64,000 bases of DNA from positions 6,448,001 through 6,512,000 of the forward strand of contig OZ020255.1 of the NCBI GenBank assembly GCA_963971285.1, given 5' to 3'. The translations under genes were made by a program, and so were the position numbers. The DNA is from Astropecten irregularis. Taxonomy: Eukaryota; Echinodermata; Asteroidea; Paxillosida; Astropectinidae. Below the pieces are notes generated by a model. It saw only the letters and a program-made list of their open reading frames with translations. It made no database searches and was not told the origin of the DNA. Numbering within the stretch: the first letter of the stretch is position 1; the number at the start of each line of letters is the position of its first letter. Below are positions 1-12,100 of this stretch, piece after piece.

Positions 1-102
1 ACGATTCCATCTGGGCTTGGAGACAGACTTCTTCTTGGTCTCTGACCCCGACAACGCGGTCTTCATCCACGGGGTACCGCGACAGCTGAACAAAACCTCT
101 TT
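1..102 (-). CDS. Vegfr: VEGFR exon 9: start of Ig4, cut by window edge
   Basis: The acceptor ..GGTTATCTACAG is followed by an open phase-1 frame to coordinate 1. Joined to the G left by the previous exon it reads ERGFVQLSRYPVDEDRVVG, then a stretch ending VCLQAQMES. The (K/E)-(K/R)-GF start followed by a valine-rich strand and an alternating-hydrophobic strand ending in Glu-Ser is what opens Ig4 in class III/V receptors. The rest of the exon lies outside the window. Confidence 0.65.
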
Positions 103-3100
103 CTGTAGATAACCAAAATGAGGAAGAGCAAAACGGCTTGACACGTGCAGAGCAGTGTTCGAGTACTCGTACTCAAACTCGAAAACACCTTGACCCGTAG
201 TCAGTCATAAGTGCATATACTAAAAATAAACAAGTACTCGGCCCATACTCGTAATTTCGTACTCCGACTCGTCCCCGAACTCGACAAATTGTACTCGGTG
301 AACTTGATCCCAGTTGCAAGTACTCTAAAGAAAGATTTTTTCATATATATTTTTTTATACCAAACTAAAAAATAATGATGAAAGTATTGCGTTATCGACT
401 CCTATGCAGCGCATTCAGTATCCCTGGTGCAAAAATACCAGTGATATAAATTGCATCCTTCTTTCCATGGGCTGCATTTGCGTTCATCACACACGGCATT
501 TTCTAACTAATAAGGGGAGGAAAGACCGTATACGCGGAGAAAAGGTTGTGCAGATGTATAAATGCGTCACATTCTCTAATGAGGGCATGGCGCAATGTTC
601 TAATTTAAAAATGTACTCGAGATGTACTCGATGTCTCTGTACTTGAACTTGATTAAAAAGTGCTCGGACTGGGCCCATACTCGACACTGTGTGTACTCAG
701 AAAACGGGAAGATGGTTGAATTGGGACCACTGCGTATAAAGTGTGCGGGGCCGGGGAGGGGTCTAAAAAGTAGGCATTTCATGCTTGACTCTAGGCTTGG
801 GACTTCATTCACGATTCCGCCATTTAAGGCCCACAAAACGAAATAAAACGAAACATTTAAATTCTTCAAGAAGCTGGATCGAATCAAAGCCAAAAATAGC
901 GTTCCACTCACCCAGAACATTTAACGTGGTGTTGTATGTTGTATTCAGCTCAATGTTGTAGAATCGGCACGTATACGTGCCATTGTTAAGCATGGAGACA
1001 TTGGAGATGGTCAGCTTTTTTTCCACTTTTAGCACAGATGATACAGGATGAGGAACATTGACCTCGTAGACGTTGCCCTCTGGAATCACCTAGAGAAATG
1101 AATGGATGTGGCTTAATGCACTAGGATATTGCTGGGGCCTTTCTCAAAGCTCGGCTCCGGCTCATCAGGCTCCAACATTGTCTCTGTCATCCATATCGTC
1201 GCCGACACCACCAACTGACACCCTCTGCATCAAATGTGTGCATTTTTTTGATATTCGTTTTATTATCGATTTGCACTATTTTGAGTGATATCTGTCTGTA
1301 TACCAATTTACAAGGCTTTATTTATACCGAAACTTAGCTAATTAGACTAATTAGGAACAAGTATTTTCCAATAGTAAACAGTATGGACGCTCATGTGTGC
1401 GTCTTCTAAAAATCAGTTTCACAAACTGACACACACCTCAGTGTAAATTTGTGAAACTGATTCTATCCAGGTAATACGATTGCTGCGCCTATGCTTTTAA
1501 GCGAGCTTCATTTTTCATGTCCATTATAGAGTGACAGGTATTAATAATAGAGGCTTTTGGCTACCGTACAGCTTGGAAGAAAACAAGACAACTGAGCTTC
1601 AGCGAAAGTGATAAAGCACAGCCTATATTTTCAGCATATGGATGACAGTTCGAGACAAAGTTATAGCTGGGCCCTTTTCCGAACCTCGGCTCCGGCTCAG
1701 GCTCCAGCTCTGACATCCATGTGCTGAAAATATAGGTTGTTGCTTTTTATTGAAGCTGAATCTTGAAGTGATTAATAGTTTAATTTTAAAGGTAGTATCA
1801 TACTTTGGTAAGAAACCAAAACAGAAATATTCACAGATTTATGTATAACTTACAGGGTATGAAGATGGTGGTGGTAGAAACATGCCGTGAAAGGAAAATA
1901 CACCTGAAATTGTGTATTTATCCAGAAATTTCCAAAAATCTTGTTGATCTTTTAAAAGATCAAAAATAAAAGAGAAAAGACTTAAGAAATACTGTGGCTG
2001 TTTTCTACTGTTTTCTCAAAAAGTGGGTACCGTATGGGACTGAAATTTTCACAGATGACTGTTACTGTATCTGTCTTGATATTTTTGCCCATGAATCTGT
2101 ATTTCTTTGACAAAAACTAAAGTATGATACTACCTTTAATAAAATGGTTCTCGGCACAAAGTGTTTTTTTTTTGGACACACTGTATAGCATCCTAACTTC
2201 CAAGTTTCAAAATACTACAGTTTTATTGATCTGTCGTGGGTCTGGCATGAATCCTACCTCTTTGTTCGGATAGGTGAACTCGATCTTAGGCTGGTGAAGT
2301 AACGTCCAAGATGGGTATGTTAAAATTGGAATGCTGATGATGCAGTTTACACTGAATGAATCCCGACCCTGGATCAGCCGTTTAGCAGAGGGCTCAATCG
2401 AGGCTTTGAAGAAGTCTTCTCCAGCATTGTCTCCTGAGTTGGGTCAAAGAAAAATCTGGTGTTAAATTGCCGCATTCCGACGTACATCAGGTAAAAATAA
2501 TGGGAGACTTTTGAGAACAGGTCTTCAAGTCAACAGCGCACGCGCACGCACAACAGAGCAGGCCCAAAACAATGCGCGCATGCTCACAATGGGAGACTTT
2601 GGAGAACTGGTCTTGAGTCAACAGCGCATGTGCAAACCATATGCTTGCGCAATTGTGAGCATGCAAGCGTTGTTTTGCGCGTGCGTGCGCTGTTGACTAG
2701 AAGACCGGTTCTCAAAAGTCTCCCGTTGCGTGCGCTTGCGCTGTTGACTTGAAGACCAGTTCTCAAAAGTCTCCCATTACCATGGTAACCAACACAGTGT
2801 TGTATAACTCAATTTTGCTTAATTTTGACCCAAAAGTTAAAAAAAAAACCGCAACAATGCATGTGACATCACCGGCAGAACAAGTAGGCTCGCACCAAAA
2901 ATGAACAAAAATGCGAAGTCGGCAGGTTTGCGACTTGTATATTTTGTAGCGTTCTGCCGGTGACGTAGCATTTTAAGGGGGTGCGCGAAAAGTGGGGTGC
3001 AAAATAATTATGGGTCTAAAATACCTCATTTTTTACGTACAATATTTGTTTTTAGCACAAACAATGATAGACAAATTGAGTATTATAAAAATGTATCTAA

Positions 3101-6100
3101 ATTCATAATTTGTATGAGTTTTGATTACAGGTAACCTTAACTTAGGCCGTGTCCGAAACGACTGTCTAGAGCTAGGTCTACGGCTATTGTCTACGGCGGC
3201 CATTTTGAAGCGCTGTCCGAAATGCTGTCTACAGCTAGAGCTACGGCTACAACGTCATCAAAATCTAGTCGTAAGAAGTGTTGTCTTGATCCGCGCAAAC
3301 AAAATGGCGCCGATCATGCTGAGTTTTTCGGGGTCAACGGAAACACACAAATGTGAGCTGTTGTTCGGTTCTGGTTTTACTGTCAGACTTCTTGGAAAGA
3401 GTTCATCATATCATTATCCATACTGATGAAGTCGATTGCCCGTTGTAAACAAACATTTGCTCAACACGGACCCGTAACGATCGAGCAGACGATAATTCGA
3501 TGACGTCATAAAAATTACCTTGAGGGCGTAATACGTAGCCGAAGCAGCGTCCCAATTCCAATGGCTAAAGCGCTTCCATAGACGTAGCTGTATAGCTGTA
3601 GACCTAGACCATAGCTCTAGACAACCGTTTCGGACACGGCCTTATAACTTCATGACTGAGGATTGACTAACCTTCAATGACGGGCTTAAAGGTTAGAAGC
3701 TTGTCGGCGATGTTACAGCCCAACGTCATCTGTCGAATCTGCGCCTTGTAAAATGTTGGTATGAGATGGAAGCCAGCCTTGGGGTCATAGGTCACAGCCC
3801 ACTGAGACTCAAAATTAGTAATGACTGCTGAGGTCTGGGTGTAGAAAGCCCGTAGCTTGACGTCGCTGGCCTTGCTGGGGTCGGTTATTCTGCAAGGCAC
3901 TGTCAGTGGCTCCTGGCCTGTTTCCAGATAGATGTTCTGCTCCTTCGGAGTCACAAAGATCTTATCGGGGTCTGGTAAGATGAGATGACAGATAGAGACG
4001 GCCAAAATAAGCAGATGAGCAGAAATCAATTCAGGGAAAGAAACTTTTACGAATAGGGCTCCGCACTCGAGTTATATCCACAGATATAGATGGTGGTGCT
4101 AGAAACATACCGTTAAAATTGTTCCGCCTGAAATGGTGCATCTATCCAGAAATTTGTGGTGCATCAATCCAGAAATTTGTAAAACAACGACCGAAAATCT
4201 TTCTGATCTTTTAAAAGGTCAAAAATAAAAGAGAAAAGACTTAAGAAATACGTTTTTCACTGTTTTCTTTAAAAGCGGGCACCGTATGCGACTGAAATTT
4301 TCACAGATGACTATTATTGTATCATCCTTGATATTTCTGCCCATGAATCTGTATTTCTTTGACAAAAACCAATGTATGATATTACCTTTAAGATTACAAT
4401 ATTCAAAGAAGAAAAGTTGAAAAAAAACCCACACATCACTGCTTTCAAGTACATTTTCAAGCTACGGAATGGTATAATATACCTTTAATATTCATGGTGC
4501 ATCCATCCTATATTCGAAGTAGTGCAACCAAACCAAAACTTGGAAGTACCCGAGATGGATGCACCGTAAATATTAAGGCATATTCTATGATCCAGGATAA
4601 CATGTAGTTATGTGGATCGGTTTGCGGAAACACCAAGTATTAGAATCGTTCGTACTTTCATACTTCTATATCGTTCGCACTTCTCGTGAGGTCTCAATGT
4701 TTCGACTAGCCTGCTCTAGTCCTCATCAGGAGACGATTGAAATGAGGGATGTGAGGTCCTTGTATGTGATTCCTTGGGATCCTGTTCCTTGGAGGAGCTT
4801 TGTGATTGGTGCTCACTGGGGTGCGAGAGAATTGGATGTGTGGAAGGGCTTTTCTGATTGCTGCTCGCTGGGGCATATTGTGTGAGTCGAAATTGTAGTC
4901 GAAACGTTGAGACCTTACGAGAAGTGCGAACGAAATAGAAGTGCGAGGTACGAACGATTCTTACATGGTGTTTCCACAAACCGATAGTCGAAACATTGAG
5001 ACCTTACGAGAAGTGCGAACAAAATAGAAGTGCGAAAGTACGAACGATTTTTACATGGTGTTTCCGCAAACCGATCCACATACCAATTTTCACCATGCAA
5101 AGCCTCAAATCTTTCTTGTAGATGATTAATAGAAGTAAAAGAAGGATTACCCAAAGATTTGACGAAGACGTACACGCTAGCCTTGAGCAACGGCTTTTCA
5201 AACTTGATGTATCTCTGGTAGATGCAGCTGTACTCGCCAGTGTCTGTGAAGATTGTTTGGGTGACTCGTAGGGAGGTGTGGTAGACTGCTGGCTGGGTAC
5301 CAGCGTAGGTCGTCGTGTGGAGGATGTCCAGTCGGTCGCCCAGACCGTCGGGCGTTAACCACTGCATGCGCTGGACGCCAGTGCAGTTCAGCTCCAACGT
5401 GCTGTATTCAGAGATGGTCATATTGGGAACCTGTACTGAAAGACTGGGCTTTCCTGTTTAAAGGTAGTAAGGAGCCAAAACAGAAATAATCACAGAGTTA
5501 CGTATACCCCAGTAACTTACAGGATATGACGATGGTGGTTGTAGAAACATACCGTTATAATGTTTCTGCCTGAAATGCTGTATTTATCCAAAATGAGTAA
5601 AACAGCGACCAAAAATCTTTTTGATCTTTTAAAAGATCAAAAATAAAAGAGAAAAGACTTAAGAAATACTGTGGCTATTTTTCACCATTTTCTCAAAAAG
5701 TGGGCATTGTATGGGACTGAAATTTTCACAGATGACTGTTACTGTATCTGTCTTGATATTTGTGCCCATGAATCTGTATTTCTTTGATAAAAACCAAAGC
5801 ATGATACTACCTTTAAGCGATGAATCCATGGAAGTTATGAATGGAACTTATATGGTCCAATTCATGGCTTCTGACAAGTCTGACTGCCAAACGAACAATG
5901 ATTAAGGACATCACCAACATAGGGCTGGATATAGTATAAAGCTCAGTTGATAACTCAGAAATTGACTAGAGCATGATTCAAACAGGCGACCTCCTGAATA
6001 CCGTACAGGTGCTCTATCAACTGAGCCATCCAGCCCTAGGTTGGTGGTGTCTTAAACAGTCAATTAGTTCGTTTGGCAGTCAGAAGCCATGAAACCACGC

Positions 6101-9100
6101 ACACACCGCCATACCCCAAGGATCATTTCATAAATACATGCAGCAATGCTGCAACCTGAGAACGGTACATGGGGGATCACTCAAAGAGGATACGGCTTTT
6201 TAATTAATATAATCATCAAAAAACCACGAGTGAAACTGATTGAAATTAAAGTCATTGAAAAGTGAACAAAGAAAAAATAGACCAATTTATATTCAACAAT
6301 AATTCCCTTTTTCTGACTTACCCACAAAGTCAACCGTGAAACTCTGCACGTCCACCTTTTCGCCAAGGACAGCCCGGCAAGACACGTTTCCTTGGTAATC
6401 GGACCACACGCCCGCTGCCACGTTAAAGCCTACTCTGGGGTTAAAGGTCATGGCCTCTGGCGATGTGTCGGAGAACACTTCGTCTGGCAGCAGGGTGACA
6501 TTGGCGTTGCGATTGGTAAGCCGGCAAGGAACGATAGACGACTGGCCCCAAAAGTGGACCAGGTTGGTCTTGTCTGCTTCTAAAAATAACGGCGCTGTGT
6601 CAAAGAAGTAGAGAGGGAACACATAATTGAGTTTTCTTATTTTCAATAATCAGCATTGTAATTGTTTCCTTTTTTATACATTTTTTTGGGGCTTTTCTTT
6701 TTGTGAATCAAGCTGTGTGCAGACTGATCGAGCACCCTGACTATGATAATTATAAAAAGTAAACAAGTAAACGAGTAAATAAGTAAATGAGTAAATGAGT
6801 AAACGAGTACACAAGTACACGAGTACACAAGTGCAAGAGTACACAAGTAAACAAGTAAACAAGCAAACAAGCAAACAAGCAAACGAGCCAACGAGCCAAC
6901 AAGTCAACGAGTCAACGAGTCAACGAGTCAACAAGTCAACAAGTCAACAAGTCAACAAGTCGACGAGTCAACGAGTCAACGAAACAATGAGCCAACGAGC
7001 CAACAAGTCAACAAGTCAACGAGTCAACGAGTCAACGAGTCAACGAGTCATCGAGTCAACGAGTCAACTAGTCAATGAGTAAACGAGTAAATGAGTAAAC
7101 AAGTAAACGAGTAAACGAGTAAACAAGTAAATAAGTAAACGAGTAAATGAGTAAACAGGTAAACAAGTAAATGAGCAAACGAGCAAACAAGCAAACAAGC
7201 AAATGAGCAAACGAGCACACAAGTACACGAGTACACAACTAACTACACGAGTACATGAGTAAACGAATAAACCAGCAAAGGAACAAACGTGCCAACAAGC
7301 AAATGAGCAAATGAGCAAACGAGCACACAAGTATACGAGTAAACAAGTAAACGAGTAAACGAGTAAACGAGCAAACGAGAAAACGAGCAAACGAGCAATT
7401 GAGCAAACAAGCAAACAAGCAAATTGAGCAAACGAGCAAACGAGCAAGCGTGCAAACGAGTAAACGAGTAAACAAGCAAATGAGCAAATGCGCAAACAAG
7501 CACACGAGCAAACGAGCAAATTACGAGCAAACAAGCAAATTACGAGCAAACGAGCAAACCGACAAGCAAACCGACAAGCATACGATTTAAAGAGTAAACG
7601 AGTAACCGAATAAATGAGCAAACGAGCAAATGTGCAAACGAGTAAATGAGTAAACGAGTTAAAGAGGAAACGAGTATTAAACGAGTAAACAAGCAATGAG
7701 CAAACAAGTAAACAAGCAAACGAGTAAACAAGTAAACTAGTAAACGAGCAAAGAAAACCAACCTTCAACACTTATGACGTAAACATAAACTGGATCAGAC
7801 GTCCAGGTCTGCGAGTAGCCAGATGTATAGTCCTGCTCGGTGCGGATGCATCGGTACTCGCCGGTATTTGCAGTGGACACTTGGTCGATTCGCAGCACGA
7901 TGGTTTGTGTGGGGGCGTCAGGATCTCTAGGGACCCTCAGGACAGTGGCGGTCTTGTCATCGTGCTTGGGCCACTCCCACGAGAGCTGACCAACACCCCT
8001 ACACGTCAGTTCCAGCGTTTGGTTGACCGCAAGGTCCAGTTCGTCATATGGTCCGGTCTGAATCTTTGGTTTGCCTTGAAAAAGGGACAAGAAAGATATG
8101 ACCAATAAGAAATAAATTTGTTACTCTGAATTAAAGGTAATATCTTACTTTGGTTTCTGTCAAAGAAATACAGATTCATGGGCAAAAATATCAAGGAAGA
8201 TACAGTAACAATCATCTGTGAAAATTTAAGTCCCATACAGTGACCACCGGGGGAAAACAGCCACAGCTAGTATTTTTAATTTTTTTTTCTCTTTTATTTT
8301 TGATCTTTTAAAAGATCAAAAAGATTTTCGGTCTTTGTTTTACTAATTTCTGGATAAATACACCATTTCAGGCGGACAAATTTTAACGGTAGGTTTCTAC
8401 CACCACCATCTTCATTTCCTGAAAGTTATACGTAAATCTGTGAAGTGTGAACATTTCTGTTTTGGTTTCTTACCAAAGTATGATACTACCTTTAATACAT
8501 AGATATAAAGATTAATATTAAGTATTGATCAGGGGCCAATTTCAGCTGCTAAGTACAAAAAAATGCTTAGAACAAAATGTCTCGCCCAATAGAACAAACC
8601 ACCACGAAAAATTCGATTTGATATTCATGGTAAGCTAATAACAGCCAAAGAACAATCACAAGTGATACATAACACGTGGAAATGTGGTTGTTATTAAATC
8701 CTGTTTTTATTAAGACAGAAATGTCATATGCTTAGCAAATTTGTGTGCTAAGCAGGGCCGTGAAATTTCCCCAGAAACTACATACCATCTACACGCAGCT
8801 CTGCGGTGCCATACGATGTTCCCACGGAGCACGTGTACTTTCCCGCGTCTTGAATTGCCGCGCTGAATATCCTCAATGACGCCTGGTCGACGACTGTTGC
8901 ATGTCCCTCATCGAACCACTTTCCCGATATTGCTTCACCAGTCTTCGACACCAGGATTTCCTTAGAAACGTCGCGAGTCCAACGGACAGTCTCGGGCGCG
9001 GCGTCTTGCTTGTCGCCGATGTACGTACATGGAATAGTCGCTGGTTCCCTTAATGACACATTGACAGTCTGAGGAACCGACACAGCAACGCCTAACAAAA

Positions 9101-12100
9101 AATAAAGAATTAATAATTAATTGATTAACTCACAAACTTTGTTTTCTTGAACATTCAATGAACAGTTTTGAACCATTCCTTTCCTGACTGAAAACTACTT
9201 GTTTTGTGTCGCTGTCACTCAAGAAAAAAAACAATCACTAAAAGATTGTTTAGCTTTAATGGCGCCCTCTATTCAATAGTATTTAATCCGAGCACACGGT
9301 TTTGAATGGCGCCCTCTATTCATTAGTAATCCGAGCCATTCCGAGCACACGGTTTTTAATGCACCCTCTATTCATTAGTAATCAGAGCACACGGTTTTGA
9401 ATGGCGCCCTCTATTCATTAGTAATCCGAGCACACGGTTTCGAATGGCGCCCTCTATTCATTTATAATCGAGCACATGGTTTTGAATGGCGCCCTCTTTT
9501 GATTAAAACAAGAAACTGAGTTGGTGTTTATTGATCTAAATGCACTACAACTCCGGCTTGGTGCACAGTGCACGATTTATTCCTGAAAGAAACACGGAGA
9601 TAGAAAAATATTCAACATGGATAACATAATGTCCCAGACTTCCCCACTGGTCTTTTGCTCACGATAAGCTTTCCAGCTTCCCAGATTTCAATAAAAGATG
9701 ATTAAAGGTGTACAAAATAATATACTAACTTCACAACACCGCAGTTTCATGTTTTAATCAAAAGAGGGCGCCAAAAGAGGAGGAACAGTGAGATCGCCAC
9801 GATGCACAAGAATCAATATGTCCTTGTAATACAACACCAAGCAGTTTTACCAACCTCGTTTCCATGCAAGACCCCGTATCATGATGGCAACGATCAGACA
9901 TCATCATTAGTCACACAATCGTGTGACGCACGTAATATTGTTAGCACAAAACGGACGTGTATGTGCACTTTTTTCTTTTCATGCACCATACACACTCATG
10001 GACCATATGATTACTTTACCACTGCTATGTATAATATTCATCCCACGTGTTATTGCCTGCTGAATATAAATCACTTTAATAACGTGAACAAATTAAGGAG
10101 AATGCGTCATAATACTGGCTTTCTGTAGGGAAAATGATTGTTTCAATTTTCTTCAACTGGACAACGTCATTGGACCTAAACAATTTTGTATAGAGAAGAT
10201 CGTGAATTGTTTAGAGATACAATTTTGTGTCAAATATGTTGATCATACCTGTGAAATTATCTGATTAAACTTATCGAAAACAGTTCTGCAACTCCATTAG
10301 TTTGAGGAGCAATACATTACATTTTACATACATTTTACATTTCTTATTGCTCCATCATTATATGTGAATTTACGGTATCATTGGAAAACGTGATTATCCC
10401 TCTTTTCAATGATGTGTCATTTGTTATGCTAATGTAATCAGGGAATATACATGTCAAAAATGAAATGTTTCAAAATCCGTTATTTCCATTATTAATTCCC
10501 AATTGTTTCCAGGATGGACTGAGTTTGATGAATGGTATTGAATGCGCTGATATGCGTGAAAGCACAGTCCAAACACGATACAAGAATTCTCATTTGCATT
10601 CTGCAACATTTCCCTTCTGACTTTGCCCTTTATTCAGGAGAAATGCACATTCCATGATTACATAATCACAACAGATGCCACATCATTGTAAAGAGGAATA
10701 ATGAAGCTTTCCAATGATACCAGTTTCACCGTTCATAGATCAGTAACCAAAAATATAATCCCTCAAACTGGACTTACAGAACGTTTTGAGGACTTAGATC
10801 CCTCGCTCTACACTCGCTATTTTGATACTTTTTAAACCCAAATTACGAAGATTAATTTGAAAAAAATGCTGCTTTGCACAGCAGCGCTAGCTGTATGACG
10901 TGTGCAAGGAATAAAGTCAAGGAGCAAAGTTCTAAAAACCCTCTTATTAAAGAGTTAGCTCAACACCCACTACATCTAAGTTTTGACTTCATAAAATGGA
11001 AGTTTATACCATTAACAGCTTTGCTAGGTAGTTATGTGGCCTCAAATTGTGGTATCACGTTTCAGAAAATGTGGTATCATTTGAGGAAAAAAACAAACAG
11101 ATTCCCTTTCCCACAATGCAACTGAAAAAGGGGCGTGGTCGTATTTTCTGCCCCCAAGTCCTTGATATGTATATTAGTGCAATGAGTATGTGATTATATA
11201 ATTCATAATCCATTCACAGAGAAATAACATTCAAATAAAAGCAAAAAGTCAGAAGCAAGAGCTTAAACCCATTATTTGGTTGAAATTTCTTTTGTTTTTC
11301 TTATTACAATAATTATGGGGATATAACACAAAAGTGCTACCACAATTTGAGGTTATATAGTACCTAGAAATGTTCCCTGAGGTCTATTCCATCAATTTCT
11401 CAAGTCAGACCTTAGATGTAGTCGGGGTTGAGAACTCTAATTTGTGCATGGTCCATGCTCCTTGTCTAAAAACCTGTTTGATGTTTCCGCTGTTTCAGTA
11501 TTCAGCATTTGTATGAAAAAGGTAATCTATAGACAGATCAGAGTACCCGAGGCGAAGATTGAACATCTAAATACGGTATATCTCACCAACGATCTACATG
11601 ATGATACAACTCTAATATCGGCAAAAAATAGCCCCCTTAATGCCTATACGGCTCAAAGCCTGTGGTTCAGGACCGGTTGTTGTCAAGGTATACGGCGCAG
11701 CGCGGTGTTTTTCACGGTACAAATTACCTCACTCTTACAATGACGTTAGCGCGGTGTTAAAAAATAACCTACCAGAATCCTTATTTCCGGTAAACTGTGT
11801 TACGTTATAAATACGCAATGAGTATCAATGCCAAATGCATGGGTGTCGGAAACCCGGGGGATGGGGGGGGGGGATATACCCCCTATATTTGGGGGGGGGG
11901 GGGGGGGTTGGCGTGTATTATCATCCCCCCACCCAATATTTCGAGACTGAATGTCCTTCAAAGGTAGTATCATACTTTGGTTTTTATCAAAGAAATACAG
12001 ATTCGTGGGCAAAAATACCAAGACAGATACAGTAATAGTCATCTGTGAAAATGTCATTCCCATACGGTGCCCACTATTTTAAGAAAACAGTGAAAAACAG

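Noticed and set aside
7064..7771. 235-codon minus-strand open frame, Leu/Cys/Tyr-rich
   Set aside because: Lies entirely in the 8-bp minisatellite; similar frames exist on both strands, as expected from a stop-free short repeat.
8006..8236. Coding frame spanning the exon 3 acceptor into F1
   Set aside because: It is read in another frame from exon 3; the part after 8131 is F1 sequence.
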